Shown: positions 1-6,579 of the stretch, piece after piece
How the letters are laid out: every line of letters starts with the position of its first letter
Numbering within the stretch: the first letter of the stretch is position 1
NCBI GenBank assembly: GCA_030043155.1
Contig: JASHYE010000126.1
Location: 1-15,298 of the forward strand
Direction: 5' to 3'
Origin: Candidatus Acidiferrales bacterium
GTDB lineage: Bacteria; Acidobacteriota; Terriglobia; Acidoferrales; UBA7541
DNA length: 15,298 nucleotides
Position numbers and translations under genes: made by a program
The notes under the pieces: generated by a model
Told to the model about the DNA's origin: nothing
The model's input: the letters and a program-made list of their open reading frames with translations, nothing else
Database searches by the model: none

Positions 1-168
1 GCGCTGCGGACGCTCGGCGTTCCGACGGAATTCATTGTTTATCCGAATGAGTTCCATGGCATCCAGCGGCCCAGTTTCCAGCGCGACCGCTATGAACGCT
101 ATCTCGCCTGGTATGCGAAATATCTGAAAGGCGAGAGCAGTTCGGGAACATCTGTCGCCGGAAAATAG
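1..168 (+). CDS. S9-family prolyl oligopeptidase-type peptidase, C-terminal fragment (cut by window edge)
   Basis: Frame 1 is open from the first base to a TAG at 166-168 and gives the last 55 residues of a larger protein. The segment LGVPTEFIVYPNEFHGI followed by RDRYERYLAWYAKYL is the classic C-terminus of S9 serine peptidases (dipeptidyl aminopeptidase/acylaminoacyl peptidase type, alpha/beta-hydrolase fold). The His codon at 55-57, in the EFHGI motif, matches the catalytic histidine of the Ser-Asp-His triad; the Ser and Asp lie upstream, outside the window. The last residues, rich in Ser and Gly, form a non-conserved tail. In this family such proteins cleave short peptides, often outside the cytoplasm. 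The next gene starts 90 nt downstream on the same strand with its own strong ribosome binding site, so co-transcription is possible but not shown. Confidence 0.85.
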   Translation, partial: ALRTLGVPTEFIVYPNEFHGIQRPSFQRDRYERYLAWYAKYLKGESSSGTSVAGK

Positions 169-258
169 ACGCGAAAATATTTGTCGGCACTTACTTACGC
201 CGCAGTTTATGCGGTCTGCGCACGGTTCGCGCTCTGACAGCGGCGGGAGGAAACCAGA

Positions 259-822
259 ATGAGACAAACGTTTCTGCGGCGGCTCGCTTGGGCGGCGGGG
301 CTTTCCTTTACACTGGCGTTGGCATCGGCGCTCGTGGGAATCCCGGCGGATGCGCAGGCGGGCCCTTCGCCGGAGTCTCAGAAGCTGGATGTTTCCGTGG
401 GGCGCTGGGTGTTTCATGGAACATCGAAAACGAAAACCGGAAAGACGCAGCCGTTCACGTGGAACGAAAACTGTGCGTGGTCGCCGAATCGCTTGTACCT
501 GGAGTGCACGTTCAGCAATGTTTGGGCAGGACACGCGGTCGAATCGCTCGTAGTCGACACGTACAACACGACGGATCACAGCTACTGGCATTACGAGTTC
601 TACTCAGGCGGCGAAAAAGGCAATCATCCGTTTGTTTCGCGCATGGACGTGAACGGGAATACATGGATCGAATATGGACAGCAGGCGGTTCCGGGGAAGA
701 CAACGGGCGAGCGAATCGTTTATCACTGGGATCCGCCGAATCGCGTTTCGGTCGCCATCGAAACGTCAAAGGATGGAGTGCACTGGTCGGCTGTGGATCA
801 GGGCGAAGGCGTAAAGCAGTAA
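259..822 (+). CDS. Small secreted DUF1579-like protein of unknown function
   Basis: A 187-residue protein with a clear Sec signal peptide: basic n-region (MRQTFLRR), a hydrophobic core over about residues 10-28, and a probable cleavage site after ADA near residue 32. The mature part starts with SPESQKLDVSVGRWVFHG, which resembles the opening of DUF1579-type and lipocalin-like proteins, where a first strand with a conserved Gly-x-Trp precedes a beta-barrel. The rest alternates short hydrophobic and polar stretches rich in Trp and Tyr, consistent with beta structure. No catalytic motif is seen. The ATG at 259 is supported by GGGAGG at 245-250, 8 nt upstream. The assignment to DUF1579 is a family resemblance read by eye. 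The molecular function is unknown; an exported binding protein is only a guess. Confidence 0.75.
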   Translation: MRQTFLRRLAWAAGLSFTLALASALVGIPADAQAGPSPESQKLDVSVGRWVFHGTSKTKTGKTQPFTWNENCAWSPNRLYLECTFSNVWAGHAVESLVVDTYNTTDHSYWHYEFYSGGEKGNHPFVSRMDVNGNTWIEYGQQAVPGKTTGERIVYHWDPPNRVSVAIETSKDGVHWSAVDQGEGVKQ

Positions 823-1029
823 TAATTTGCAGGTGATGGCGAATCGGTCGGACCAGCTCCGATGTGTTGGAGTTGACACGCACTGAATTTCTGGAAGGTT
901 CGGCGCTGCTACACCTTTTGTGATTTGCTTTCGGCACTTCCACTATTGAATCTGTGAAACGCTCAGGCTGTGGCGCTCGCGTACCGCTTTATACTGTCCA
1001 CGACTGCGTGTTATCATCGCAGAAACAGC

Positions 1030-1106
1030 GGTGAGCGTAGCTCAGCTGGTAGAGCATCGGTCTGTGGCACCGAGGGTCGTGGGTTCAAATCCCATCGCTC
1101 ACCCCA
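1030..1106 (+). tRNA. tRNA-His (anticodon GTG), CCA encoded
   Basis: The complete cloverleaf can be read directly. The acceptor stem GTGAGCG (1031-1037) pairs with CGCTCAC (1096-1102). The anticodon stem TCGGT/ACCGA (1057-1061/1069-1073) holds the loop CTGTGGC with anticodon GTG at 1064-1066. The T stem GTGGG/CCCAT encloses TTCAAAT, and CCA is encoded at 1104-1106. The G at 1030 can pair with the discriminator C at 1103, giving the eighth acceptor pair (G-1:C73) that histidyl-tRNA synthetase needs in bacteria; this identity element confirms the His call, so 1030 is taken as the mature 5' end. A TATACT at 990-995 lies at a suitable distance to be a -10 box, but only a poor -35 match precedes it. 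No terminator is evident downstream. Confidence 0.97.
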
Positions 1107-1396
1107 CTTCGACGGAAACCTCATCACAACAAATGGTGTATTGAGACGGATTGCGCAATTCGGGATCATGCTCGATGAGGCTTGCAGGCGCATTAACCTG
1201 AAGTGTCGAGAAGATTGGGCAAACATGGCCGCAGCGTGTGTCCCCGAAGGCAGAAACGGGCGAACTGCGTAATGACTTGCTCGGCGGCGACGCAGCGTTG
1301 CAAGCTTAAGGCAACATTCCGCGGCACAAGTCAGTTTGTGCGATACTTGCTGACGTTTCGTGGAATTTTTTTCGAAGAAGCAATCAAGGGACGGAG
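1107..1396 (+). other. Intergenic spacer between tRNA-His and the transsulfuration-type gene; no recognised element
   Basis: Some 290 bases with no convincing gene. I looked for a SAM riboswitch or T-box, which would be expected ahead of a methionine-pathway gene, and found no recognisable conserved core. I saw no strong -35/-10 pair. Just before the next start lies AAGGGA (1386-1391), 5 nt from the ATG, which works as a ribosome binding site. Confidence 0.5.
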
Positions 1397-2587
1397 ATGA
1401 ATCAGGGAAAATCCGATCGCGCAGATGGACAAGGCACGCGGGCAGTTTGGTCAGGAGAGCGCGGCGAGCGCTGGCAAGGCGCGACGCAGGTTCCCGTGGC
1501 GCTCAGCGTGTCGTTTGGCTACAAGACGGTCGAGGAGTGGCTCGAAGCGGCTCTTGGCAAAAAGCCGGGCCATATCTACAGCAGAAACACGAATCCCACG
1601 GTTGCGGCGTTTGAGGAAAAAATACGTGATCTCGAAGAGGCTGAGGCAGCGACGAGCTTCTCGAGCGGCATGGCCGCTATCAGCAACACGCTATTTGCGC
1701 TCCTCTCTCCCGGAGATCGCGTAGTCTCGATCAAAGATACATATGGCGGAACAAACAAGATTTTTCTGGAATTTCTGCCGAGATTTCAAATTCAAGTTTC
1801 GTTGTGCGATACGACCGATCATTCCGCGATTGAAACGGCCATTGCGCAAGGATGCAGGCTCGTTTATCTGGAAAGCCCGACGAATCCGACGATCAAAATT
1901 GTTGACATCGCGCGAGTGGCCGAGGCGGCACGAAGGCAAGGTGCGCTGGTTGTTGTCGACAATACGTTTGCGACTCCGATTAATCAGCAGCCGCTGCGAC
2001 TGGGGGCGGATTTGGTGATTCATAGCGCGACGAAATTTCTGGGAGGGCACGCGGATGCGCTGGGCGGAACGGTTTGCGGAAGGAAAGACTTAGTAGATCG
2101 AATCTTTCACTTTCGAGAGATCAATGGCGCGTGCCTCGACCCGATGTCGGCGTATCTTCTGCTGCGCGGGATGAAGACGCTGCATCTTCGCGTGCGTCAG
2201 CAGAACGAAAACGCGATGCGAATTGCAGAATTTCTCGCGTCGCACAGCACGGTGGAGAAGGTTTTCTATCCGGGATTAAGCTCGCACGAGAATCATGACA
2301 TCGCGCAACGGCAGATGTCCGGCTTTGGCGGTGTTCTCAGCTTTGCGCTGCATGGCGGATTTGAGGCGGTGAAAAAATTTCTCCCTCGGTTGCGCTACGC
2401 GCACTTGGCCGCAAACCTCGGCGCAGTAGAAACTGTCGCAGGTCCGCCGGCGACGACAAGTCACGTTGAATCGACGGCGGCGGAGCGCGCAGCAAGCGGA
2501 ATACCGGAGGCTTTGATCCGATACTCCGCCGGAATTGAAGACGCGGATGATTTGATTACAGATCTACGTGAGGCGCTCGAAGCCTGA
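1397..2587 (+). CDS. PLP-dependent cystathionine gamma-synthase family enzyme (Cys/Met metabolism)
   Basis: A 396-residue protein of the Cys/Met metabolism PLP-enzyme family (fold type I). YSRNTNPT at about 61-68 carries the Tyr and Arg that contact the cofactor phosphate of the neighbouring subunit. SSGMAA (89-94) is the phosphate-binding loop. VVDNTFATP (186-194) holds the Asp that binds the pyridine nitrogen. HSATKFLGGH (209-218) contains the Schiff-base lysine, K213. The C-terminal RYSAGIEDADDLI includes the conserved Arg that binds the substrate carboxylate. Length is normal. The family covers cystathionine gamma-synthase, cystathionine gamma-lyase, homoserine sulfhydrylases and methionine gamma-lyase, all cytoplasmic. 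The GGHADALGG stretch favours the synthase/lyase side over MetZ, but substrate cannot be fixed by reading. No other sulfur gene is adjacent. Start: AAGGGA at 1386-1391 precedes the ATG. Confidence 0.93.
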   Translation: MNQGKSDRADGQGTRAVWSGERGERWQGATQVPVALSVSFGYKTVEEWLEAALGKKPGHIYSRNTNPTVAAFEEKIRDLEEAEAATSFSSGMAAISNTLFALLSPGDRVVSIKDTYGGTNKIFLEFLPRFQIQVSLCDTTDHSAIETAIAQGCRLVYLESPTNPTIKIVDIARVAEAARRQGALVVVDNTFATPINQQPLRLGADLVIHSATKFLGGHADALGGTVCGRKDLVDRIFHFREINGACLDPMSAYLLLRGMKTLHLRVRQQNENAMRIAEFLASHSTVEKVFYPGLSSHENHDIAQRQMSGFGGVLSFALHGGFEAVKKFLPRLRYAHLAANLGAVETVAGPPATTSHVESTAAERAASGIPEALIRYSAGIEDADDLITDLREALEA

Positions 2588-2624
2588 GAGCAAAATAAGA
2601 TCTGTGCTGCAATTTTGGCCTGCG

Positions 2625-3131
2625 CTAGCCCGCATGCTGGCTGGCAGCCTGAGTATTCATCACCGATTCGGCAATTTCCGTTAATTTCGCGTCTGCGGCC
2701 TTTTCTTCCGTCAAAGTCTGCTCGAGCAATGGCACCACATCGGTGAAGCCGAGCGCGCGCGCAAATGCTGCGAGGGAGCCGTATGTGGCAATCTCGTAAT
2801 GCTCCACATGATTGCCATTCACGATCAGCGCGGCGTCGCGAAGGGGCGAATTGTCGATGTGAGATACAGAGTCTTTTGCAGCGCTCATCATTTTGTCGAG
2901 AATGTCGTTTCCTCTGGTGTTCGGCTCCATGCCCGCAGCGGCAAAGACGCGATCCAGGCGCGTGACGTGAGTTCGGGTTTCCTCCAAATGCTGCTGGAGG
3001 GCTGAGCGCAATTGCTGTGAGCTGGCGCTCTCAATCATTTCAGGCAATCCCTTTTTGACGAGCTTTTGCTCGCAGTCGTATGCGTAGCAAAGCTCGATTC
3101 CAAAAAGATCGCGAAGAGATTTAACCTTCAT
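2625..3131 (-). CDS. DUF892 (YciE/YciF-type) ferritin-like protein
   Basis: A 168-residue, strongly helical protein matching DUF892, the YciE/YciF branch of the ferritin-like superfamily. The opening VKSLRDLFGIELCYAYDCEQKL is typical: these proteins start with a short Leu/Asp-rich helix followed by Glu-containing helices. Further acidic and His positions that could ligate a di-metal centre lie in QQHLEETRTHVTRL (about 46-59), NHVEHYEIATYG (about 107-118) and LLEQTLTEEKAAD (about 135-147), the usual four-helix arrangement. Length agrees with the family (about 160-170). Members are often induced by osmotic, desiccation or envelope stress, but their biochemical role is not settled. The ATG is backed by a strong GGAG (plus-strand 3138-3141), 6 nt upstream. 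It is convergent with the PLP-enzyme gene, with a 37-nt gap and no clear terminator. Confidence 0.92.
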   Translation of the reverse strand: MKVKSLRDLFGIELCYAYDCEQKLVKKGLPEMIESASSQQLRSALQQHLEETRTHVTRLDRVFAAAGMEPNTRGNDILDKMMSAAKDSVSHIDNSPLRDAALIVNGNHVEHYEIATYGSLAAFARALGFTDVVPLLEQTLTEEKAADAKLTEIAESVMNTQAASQHAG

Positions 3132-3436
3132 TGTGCACTCCTTTCAGTATTGAAATCCGGTGAAAAGCGGAAGAGGCCGCTGACTTCCTGAAGCTCCGGC
3201 AAATTTCATCCACACCGGAGGAGAATCGGTTTCCACCTTCGTTTCTATTAAGGCACAAGTTGGAGCTGAATGGCGCTGCCGGAATTGCTGTATTTTTCGG
3301 GCGCAGTTGCTCTAGGACGGATAGACGGGCTCGGCGGAAGTCGACATCCTTATCTTTCCTACGATTCTGCAACTACAGGATTAGCTGGGCGCGTAGTCGA
3401 ACTTGAGGCGCGATTTGTGTTCTAATTCTTGGTGAC
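3132..3436. other. Divergent intergenic region between the DUF892 and GH39 genes
   Basis: About 305 bases separating two divergent genes, so it must hold both promoters. Apart from the DUF892 ribosome binding site at its left end I see no -35/-10 pair that stands out, no operator-like palindrome and no RNA gene. An open frame on the minus strand (3121-3372) overlaps the DUF892 start and shows no protein-like features, so it is not called. Confidence 0.5.
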
Positions 3437-5014
3437 GTGGACCGAACAAGCGGGTTCGATCAAGCGGCTCGTGATTTTGATGGCCGGACCAGGCGCGCTA
3501 AGCGTTTGAACATTGCGCTCGGCGTCGCTGCTGCGTGCTTGTCCGCGCTGTCTCCATCACGCGCACTTTCTCAGCAAAACAGCACTTCACCCACCACCGT
3601 AACGATCGATGCCAATGCGCCGACAACGCCGTTTCCGCATTTTTGGGAGCAGATGTTTGGCTCCGGGCGCGCGACGCTTTCACTGCGCGACAGCTACCGC
3701 CAGGATTTGCGCGCCGTGAAGGCCATCACGGAATTTCAATATGTGCGCTTCCACGGAATTTTCGATGATGATGTGGGGCTCTACGATGAGAAAAACGGCG
3801 AGCCAGTCTACAACTTCTCGTACGTGGACCAAATTTACGATGGCCTGCTCGCCAACAGCATTCGTCCTTATGTGGAGCTGAGCTTCATGCCGCCGAAGCT
3901 GGCTGCGCGCGAAGTGCATCAGGCTTTCTGGTATCACCCGGTTGTGTCTCCTCCGAAAAGCTGGCAGCTATGGGACGATTTGATTACGAAATTCGCGCAG
4001 CATCTTGTGGCGCGCTATGGAATTGACGAAGTTTCGCAGTGGTATTTCGAAGTATGGAACGAGCCAAATATCGATTTTTGGGCCGGCGACCCAAAGCAAG
4101 CAACGTATTACGAACTCTACGACCACACCGCACGCGATTTGAAGCGCGTTAGCGACAGGATTCGCGTGGGAGGGCCGTCCACGGCGCAGGCGGCTTGGGT
4201 CAGCGGCTTCATAGCGCATGATGTCGAGGATAATGTGCCCGTGGATTTTATTTCCACGCATGTCTATGGCAACGACACGGCGCCGCACGTGTTTGGCACA
4301 AATGAGGATATTCCGCGCGCCGACATGGTTTGCCGCGCAGCGAAAAAAGTCCACGATGAGGTGGCTGCTTCTGAGCGGCCGCAACTGCCGATCATCTTCA
4401 GCGAATACAACGCGAGTTACGCCAATGAGCCGGACGTGACCGATTCGATTTTTATGGGGCCATGGCTCGCAAACACTCTGCGCGAATGCGACGGCTTGAC
4501 GAAGATGATGAGCTATTGGACTTTTTCCGACGTTTTCGAAGAGCAGGGCGTAATCAAAACGCCATTCTATGGAGGGTTTGGCCTGGTCGCGGAAGGAGGC
4601 GTTCCTAAACCGGCATTCAATGCATTTCTCATGCTGCACATGCTCGGAACAGAGAGGCTGCCGGTGGATTCGGATTCGGTATTGGCCACGCGCAGCGGAA
4701 AGGACCAACTGGAAATCGCGGTATGGAATTACTCAGCGCCCGAAGTGGCTGGAACCACGAAGCAGATTACGCTGCAAATCACAGGCCTGCATGGCAAGCA
4801 GCGTAAAGTGCTTATCTATCGTCTCGACGCCGAGCATGGAAATGCGCTGGCGGCTTATGACGCAATGGGCAGACCGGCGAGTCCAACTCAGCAGCAGTAC
4901 CAGCAACTCAGAGATGCGGCGAAACTGGGCGCTCCTGAAAACTTCAAGCTCAGCAAAGATCAGATCACCTTAACTCTGCCGCCAAAGGCCCTGGATTTGA
5001 TTGAGGTTCGCTAG
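3437..5014 (+). CDS. Secreted glycoside hydrolase family 39 (beta-xylosidase-like)
   Basis: A 525-residue clan GH-A enzyme. VWNEPN (W207-N208-E209-P210) carries the acid/base Glu and IIFSEYNAS (E323) carries the nucleophile, the pair expected of GH39. RFHGIFDDD near 104-112, PYVELSFMP near 144-152 and STHVYGND near 273-280 are further barrel-strand motifs of the family. After the barrel comes a beta-sandwich-like tail (about 400-525) ending in LPPKALDLIEVR. Known GH39 enzymes include beta-1,4-xylosidases, alpha-iduronidases and the exopolysaccharide hydrolase PslG; retaining mechanism. A signal peptide is visible (RRAKRLNIALGVAAACLSALSPSRALS, about 19-45). The start is uncertain: the GTG at 3437 gives an unusually long n-region, while an in-frame TTG at 3506 gives a compact signal peptide; neither has a good ribosome binding site. 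The last 50 bases overlap the convergent gene. Confidence 0.92.
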   Translation: MDRTSGFDQAARDFDGRTRRAKRLNIALGVAAACLSALSPSRALSQQNSTSPTTVTIDANAPTTPFPHFWEQMFGSGRATLSLRDSYRQDLRAVKAITEFQYVRFHGIFDDDVGLYDEKNGEPVYNFSYVDQIYDGLLANSIRPYVELSFMPPKLAAREVHQAFWYHPVVSPPKSWQLWDDLITKFAQHLVARYGIDEVSQWYFEVWNEPNIDFWAGDPKQATYYELYDHTARDLKRVSDRIRVGGPSTAQAAWVSGFIAHDVEDNVPVDFISTHVYGNDTAPHVFGTNEDIPRADMVCRAAKKVHDEVAASERPQLPIIFSEYNASYANEPDVTDSIFMGPWLANTLRECDGLTKMMSYWTFSDVFEEQGVIKTPFYGGFGLVAEGGVPKPAFNAFLMLHMLGTERLPVDSDSVLATRSGKDQLEIAVWNYSAPEVAGTTKQITLQITGLHGKQRKVLIYRLDAEHGNALAAYDAMGRPASPTQQQYQQLRDAAKLGAPENFKLSKDQITLTLPPKALDLIEVR

Positions 5015-6380
5015 GCTGCTGCTGTTCTGGATGAAAGCCGGTTAGCGCCATTCCCGCCTGCGCTTCAGGATTTTTCATGAACGTCTCCCAAACGAAACCG
5101 CTGCGAAGGTTCTCAGCCATTAGTGCGCCAATGCCGGTGTTGATGCCGACGACTTCCAGGTTGTACCAATCCTTTAAGGGATTAAACGCGTCCTGAAAAG
5201 CATAGCGCTTCCACAGTTTTTTCCCGAACCGCCGGCGCATCGTGTGAAGCACAAGAAGCGTCTCGCGCGGAAGAAAAGGCAGGGATCCAGCGGGAGCGCA
5301 GGGTACAAGCGTGCCGTCAATTGTGCCGACTGGCGGAGGGCCGCCCCACCAGGTGTAGCCGTCAACGGAATCGGAAGCAGTCACGCCCCAAAGGCTGTCG
5401 GAAAAATCCGGAAAACGATTATGCAGAGACATGCAAAAAAGGCGATGCGCTTTCGTGGCAAGCACGGAGTTGTCGAAATAGTTCGCGTAGCGATCGCGCT
5501 TTTCGCGGAAATCAAACCACGCATGTGAATACTGATGCACAAAGAGCGGGGCGTATGAACCGATGTAGCGAAGCCCGCGATATTCGAAGATCGGACGCCA
5601 CCATGCATCCCACGTATTTGCAGGAATCGCGTGAGTATGCGAGCCAATACCCAGCAAATAAATCAACATGAGCTCGCAATATGTATTCCACCGGTAAGGA
5701 AGGAATCCCTGTTCCGGGGTCCAGCCGTGCGAAAGCGTGCGGCCGCGGTCGAGCATCCAGAGCCAGTCCGCGCGATCGAAAATCTCGGCCGCCAGTGAAC
5801 GAATTTGCGCGTCGGCAAAGTACTGTTTGCACATCAGAACACCGCAGAGGAGCAGGCCCGTGTCAATTGAGGAGACTTCGCAATCGAAGGCCCGCTCACC
5901 GGTATTGATATCCACGAAGTGATAAAAAAAGCCGCGTTGATTGTACATTTCCCGCGCGAGGAATTTGAGAGTGGCGCCGACGCGGCCGACGACGGCGCCT
6001 TTGGGAATGAATCCGCGCTTGTCAGCAATGCACAGAGCCGTAAGACCGAACCCCGTAGCGGCGATGCTCGCTACTGTGTAATCGTCAAATTCGCTGGGAG
6101 TGCTGCGATCTTTCACCAGGCCCGTATTCGGATTTCCCTGCTCCCAGAAATAGAGACAGCAAGCTTGCTCGTATTCATCGAGCAGTGATTCGTCATAGAG
6201 CGTTAGCTTATAAGGCGGCTCTGGAGAGGGCTCGGCAAGCTGCTGTCTTGAGGAAAGTTTTTCACTGGCCATGCCCAAAAGCGGAGACACGGCTCCGTAC
6301 GCACCGAGGTGCGCAATGAATTCTCTTCGAGTCCAGTGCGGAAATCCTTTTTTTGCGCCTGCCAGCGGCTTTCCCTCCAT
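4965..6380 (-). CDS. Tat-exported glycoamylase-like (PF10091/COG5368, GH144-type) protein
   Basis: From the ATG at 6380 this is a 471-residue protein. Its N-terminus WTRREFIAHLGAYGA (RR at 18-19) is a twin-arginine export signal followed by a modest hydrophobic stretch, so it should cross the membrane folded. The body is an (alpha/alpha)-toroid enzyme of the glycoamylase-like family: DDYTVASIAATGFGLTAL and RGFFYHFVDINTGERAFDCEVSSIDTG lie in the N-terminal half, and the C-terminal half has HQYSHAWFDFR, WGVTASDS, GYTWWGG, LPFLPRE and an EVVGINTG motif. Relatives include GH144 endo-beta-1,2-glucanases, but most members are uncharacterised, so the substrate is open. An upstream in-frame TTG at 6398 would add six residues; a TGA closes the frame just beyond it. 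It overlaps the GH39 gene tail to tail by 50 bp and is divergent from the S10 peptidase gene. Confidence 0.85.
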   Translation of the reverse strand: MEGKPLAGAKKGFPHWTRREFIAHLGAYGAVSPLLGMASEKLSSRQQLAEPSPEPPYKLTLYDESLLDEYEQACCLYFWEQGNPNTGLVKDRSTPSEFDDYTVASIAATGFGLTALCIADKRGFIPKGAVVGRVGATLKFLAREMYNQRGFFYHFVDINTGERAFDCEVSSIDTGLLLCGVLMCKQYFADAQIRSLAAEIFDRADWLWMLDRGRTLSHGWTPEQGFLPYRWNTYCELMLIYLLGIGSHTHAIPANTWDAWWRPIFEYRGLRYIGSYAPLFVHQYSHAWFDFREKRDRYANYFDNSVLATKAHRLFCMSLHNRFPDFSDSLWGVTASDSVDGYTWWGGPPPVGTIDGTLVPCAPAGSLPFLPRETLLVLHTMRRRFGKKLWKRYAFQDAFNPLKDWYNLEVVGINTGIGALMAENLRSGFVWETFMKNPEAQAGMALTGFHPEQQQPSEPQSNPGPLAAELR

Positions 6381-6507
6381 GAATGCCCAAATGTCCAAAG
6401 TAATTCATGTGGAGACGCTTTTACAACAGGGGAACTGAACTTCTTCGGCCCGACGCAACACGTCATTCCGGCGCTCAACACGAAATTGGCGAGGCTGGAT
6501 ATCGGTT

Positions 6508-6537
6508 TTGACTTATGGCTCATAGGCTGGATAAAAT
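6508..6537 (+). promoter_or_regulatory. Candidate sigma70 promoter of the S10 carboxypeptidase gene
   Basis: TTGACT at 6508-6513 matches five of six -35 bases, and TAAAAT at 6532-6537 matches five of six -10 bases, with an 18-bp spacer; a GATAAA at 6530-6535 with a 16-bp spacer is an alternative. It would start transcription around 6543-6545, about 35 nt ahead of the ATG at 6580. It sits in the 199-bp region between the divergent glycoamylase-like and S10 genes. Confidence 0.5.
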
Positions 6538-6570
6538 CCATGCGCCATTTTGATTCGACTGCGTGTTTAC

Positions 6571-6574
6571 GGAG
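6571..6574 (+). promoter_or_regulatory. Ribosome binding site GGAG that fixes the S10 start
   Basis: GGAG at 6571-6574 stands 5 nt before the ATG at 6580. It favours that start over the in-frame TTG at 6550, which has no Shine-Dalgarno match and lies almost on the predicted transcription start. Confidence 0.75.
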
Positions 6575-6579
6575 AAGCG

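Noticed and set aside
1030..1130. tRNA-His 3' end as an integration (att) site
   Set aside because: tRNA genes are common targets, but no direct repeat of the tRNA 3' end, integrase or foreign-looking block was seen in the window.
970..1272. Open frame of 100 codons on the plus strand
   Set aside because: It contains the whole tRNA-His gene, and the translation around the tRNA (RSSAGRASVCGTEGRGFKSH) is the familiar artefact of translated tRNA sequence.
1107..1396. SAM riboswitch or T-box ahead of the cystathionine gamma-synthase-family gene
   Set aside because: No conserved core sequence or terminator hairpin could be recognised.
2591..2617. CAAAAT/ATTTTG inverted repeat between the convergent PLP-enzyme and DUF892 genes as a terminator
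   Set aside because: The stem is only 6 bp, AT-rich and has a 15-nt loop, with no U-tract; too weak to call.
3121..3372. Open frame of 83 codons on the minus strand upstream of the DUF892 gene
   Set aside because: It overlaps the DUF892 start in another frame, across that gene's ribosome binding site, and shows no conserved motif.
3968..4708. Open frame of 246 codons on the minus strand inside the GH39 gene
   Set aside because: It is antisense to a strongly supported gene, its translation is rich in Arg, His and Cys with no recognisable motif, and it has no ribosome binding site; it is a shadow of the coding strand's codon bias.
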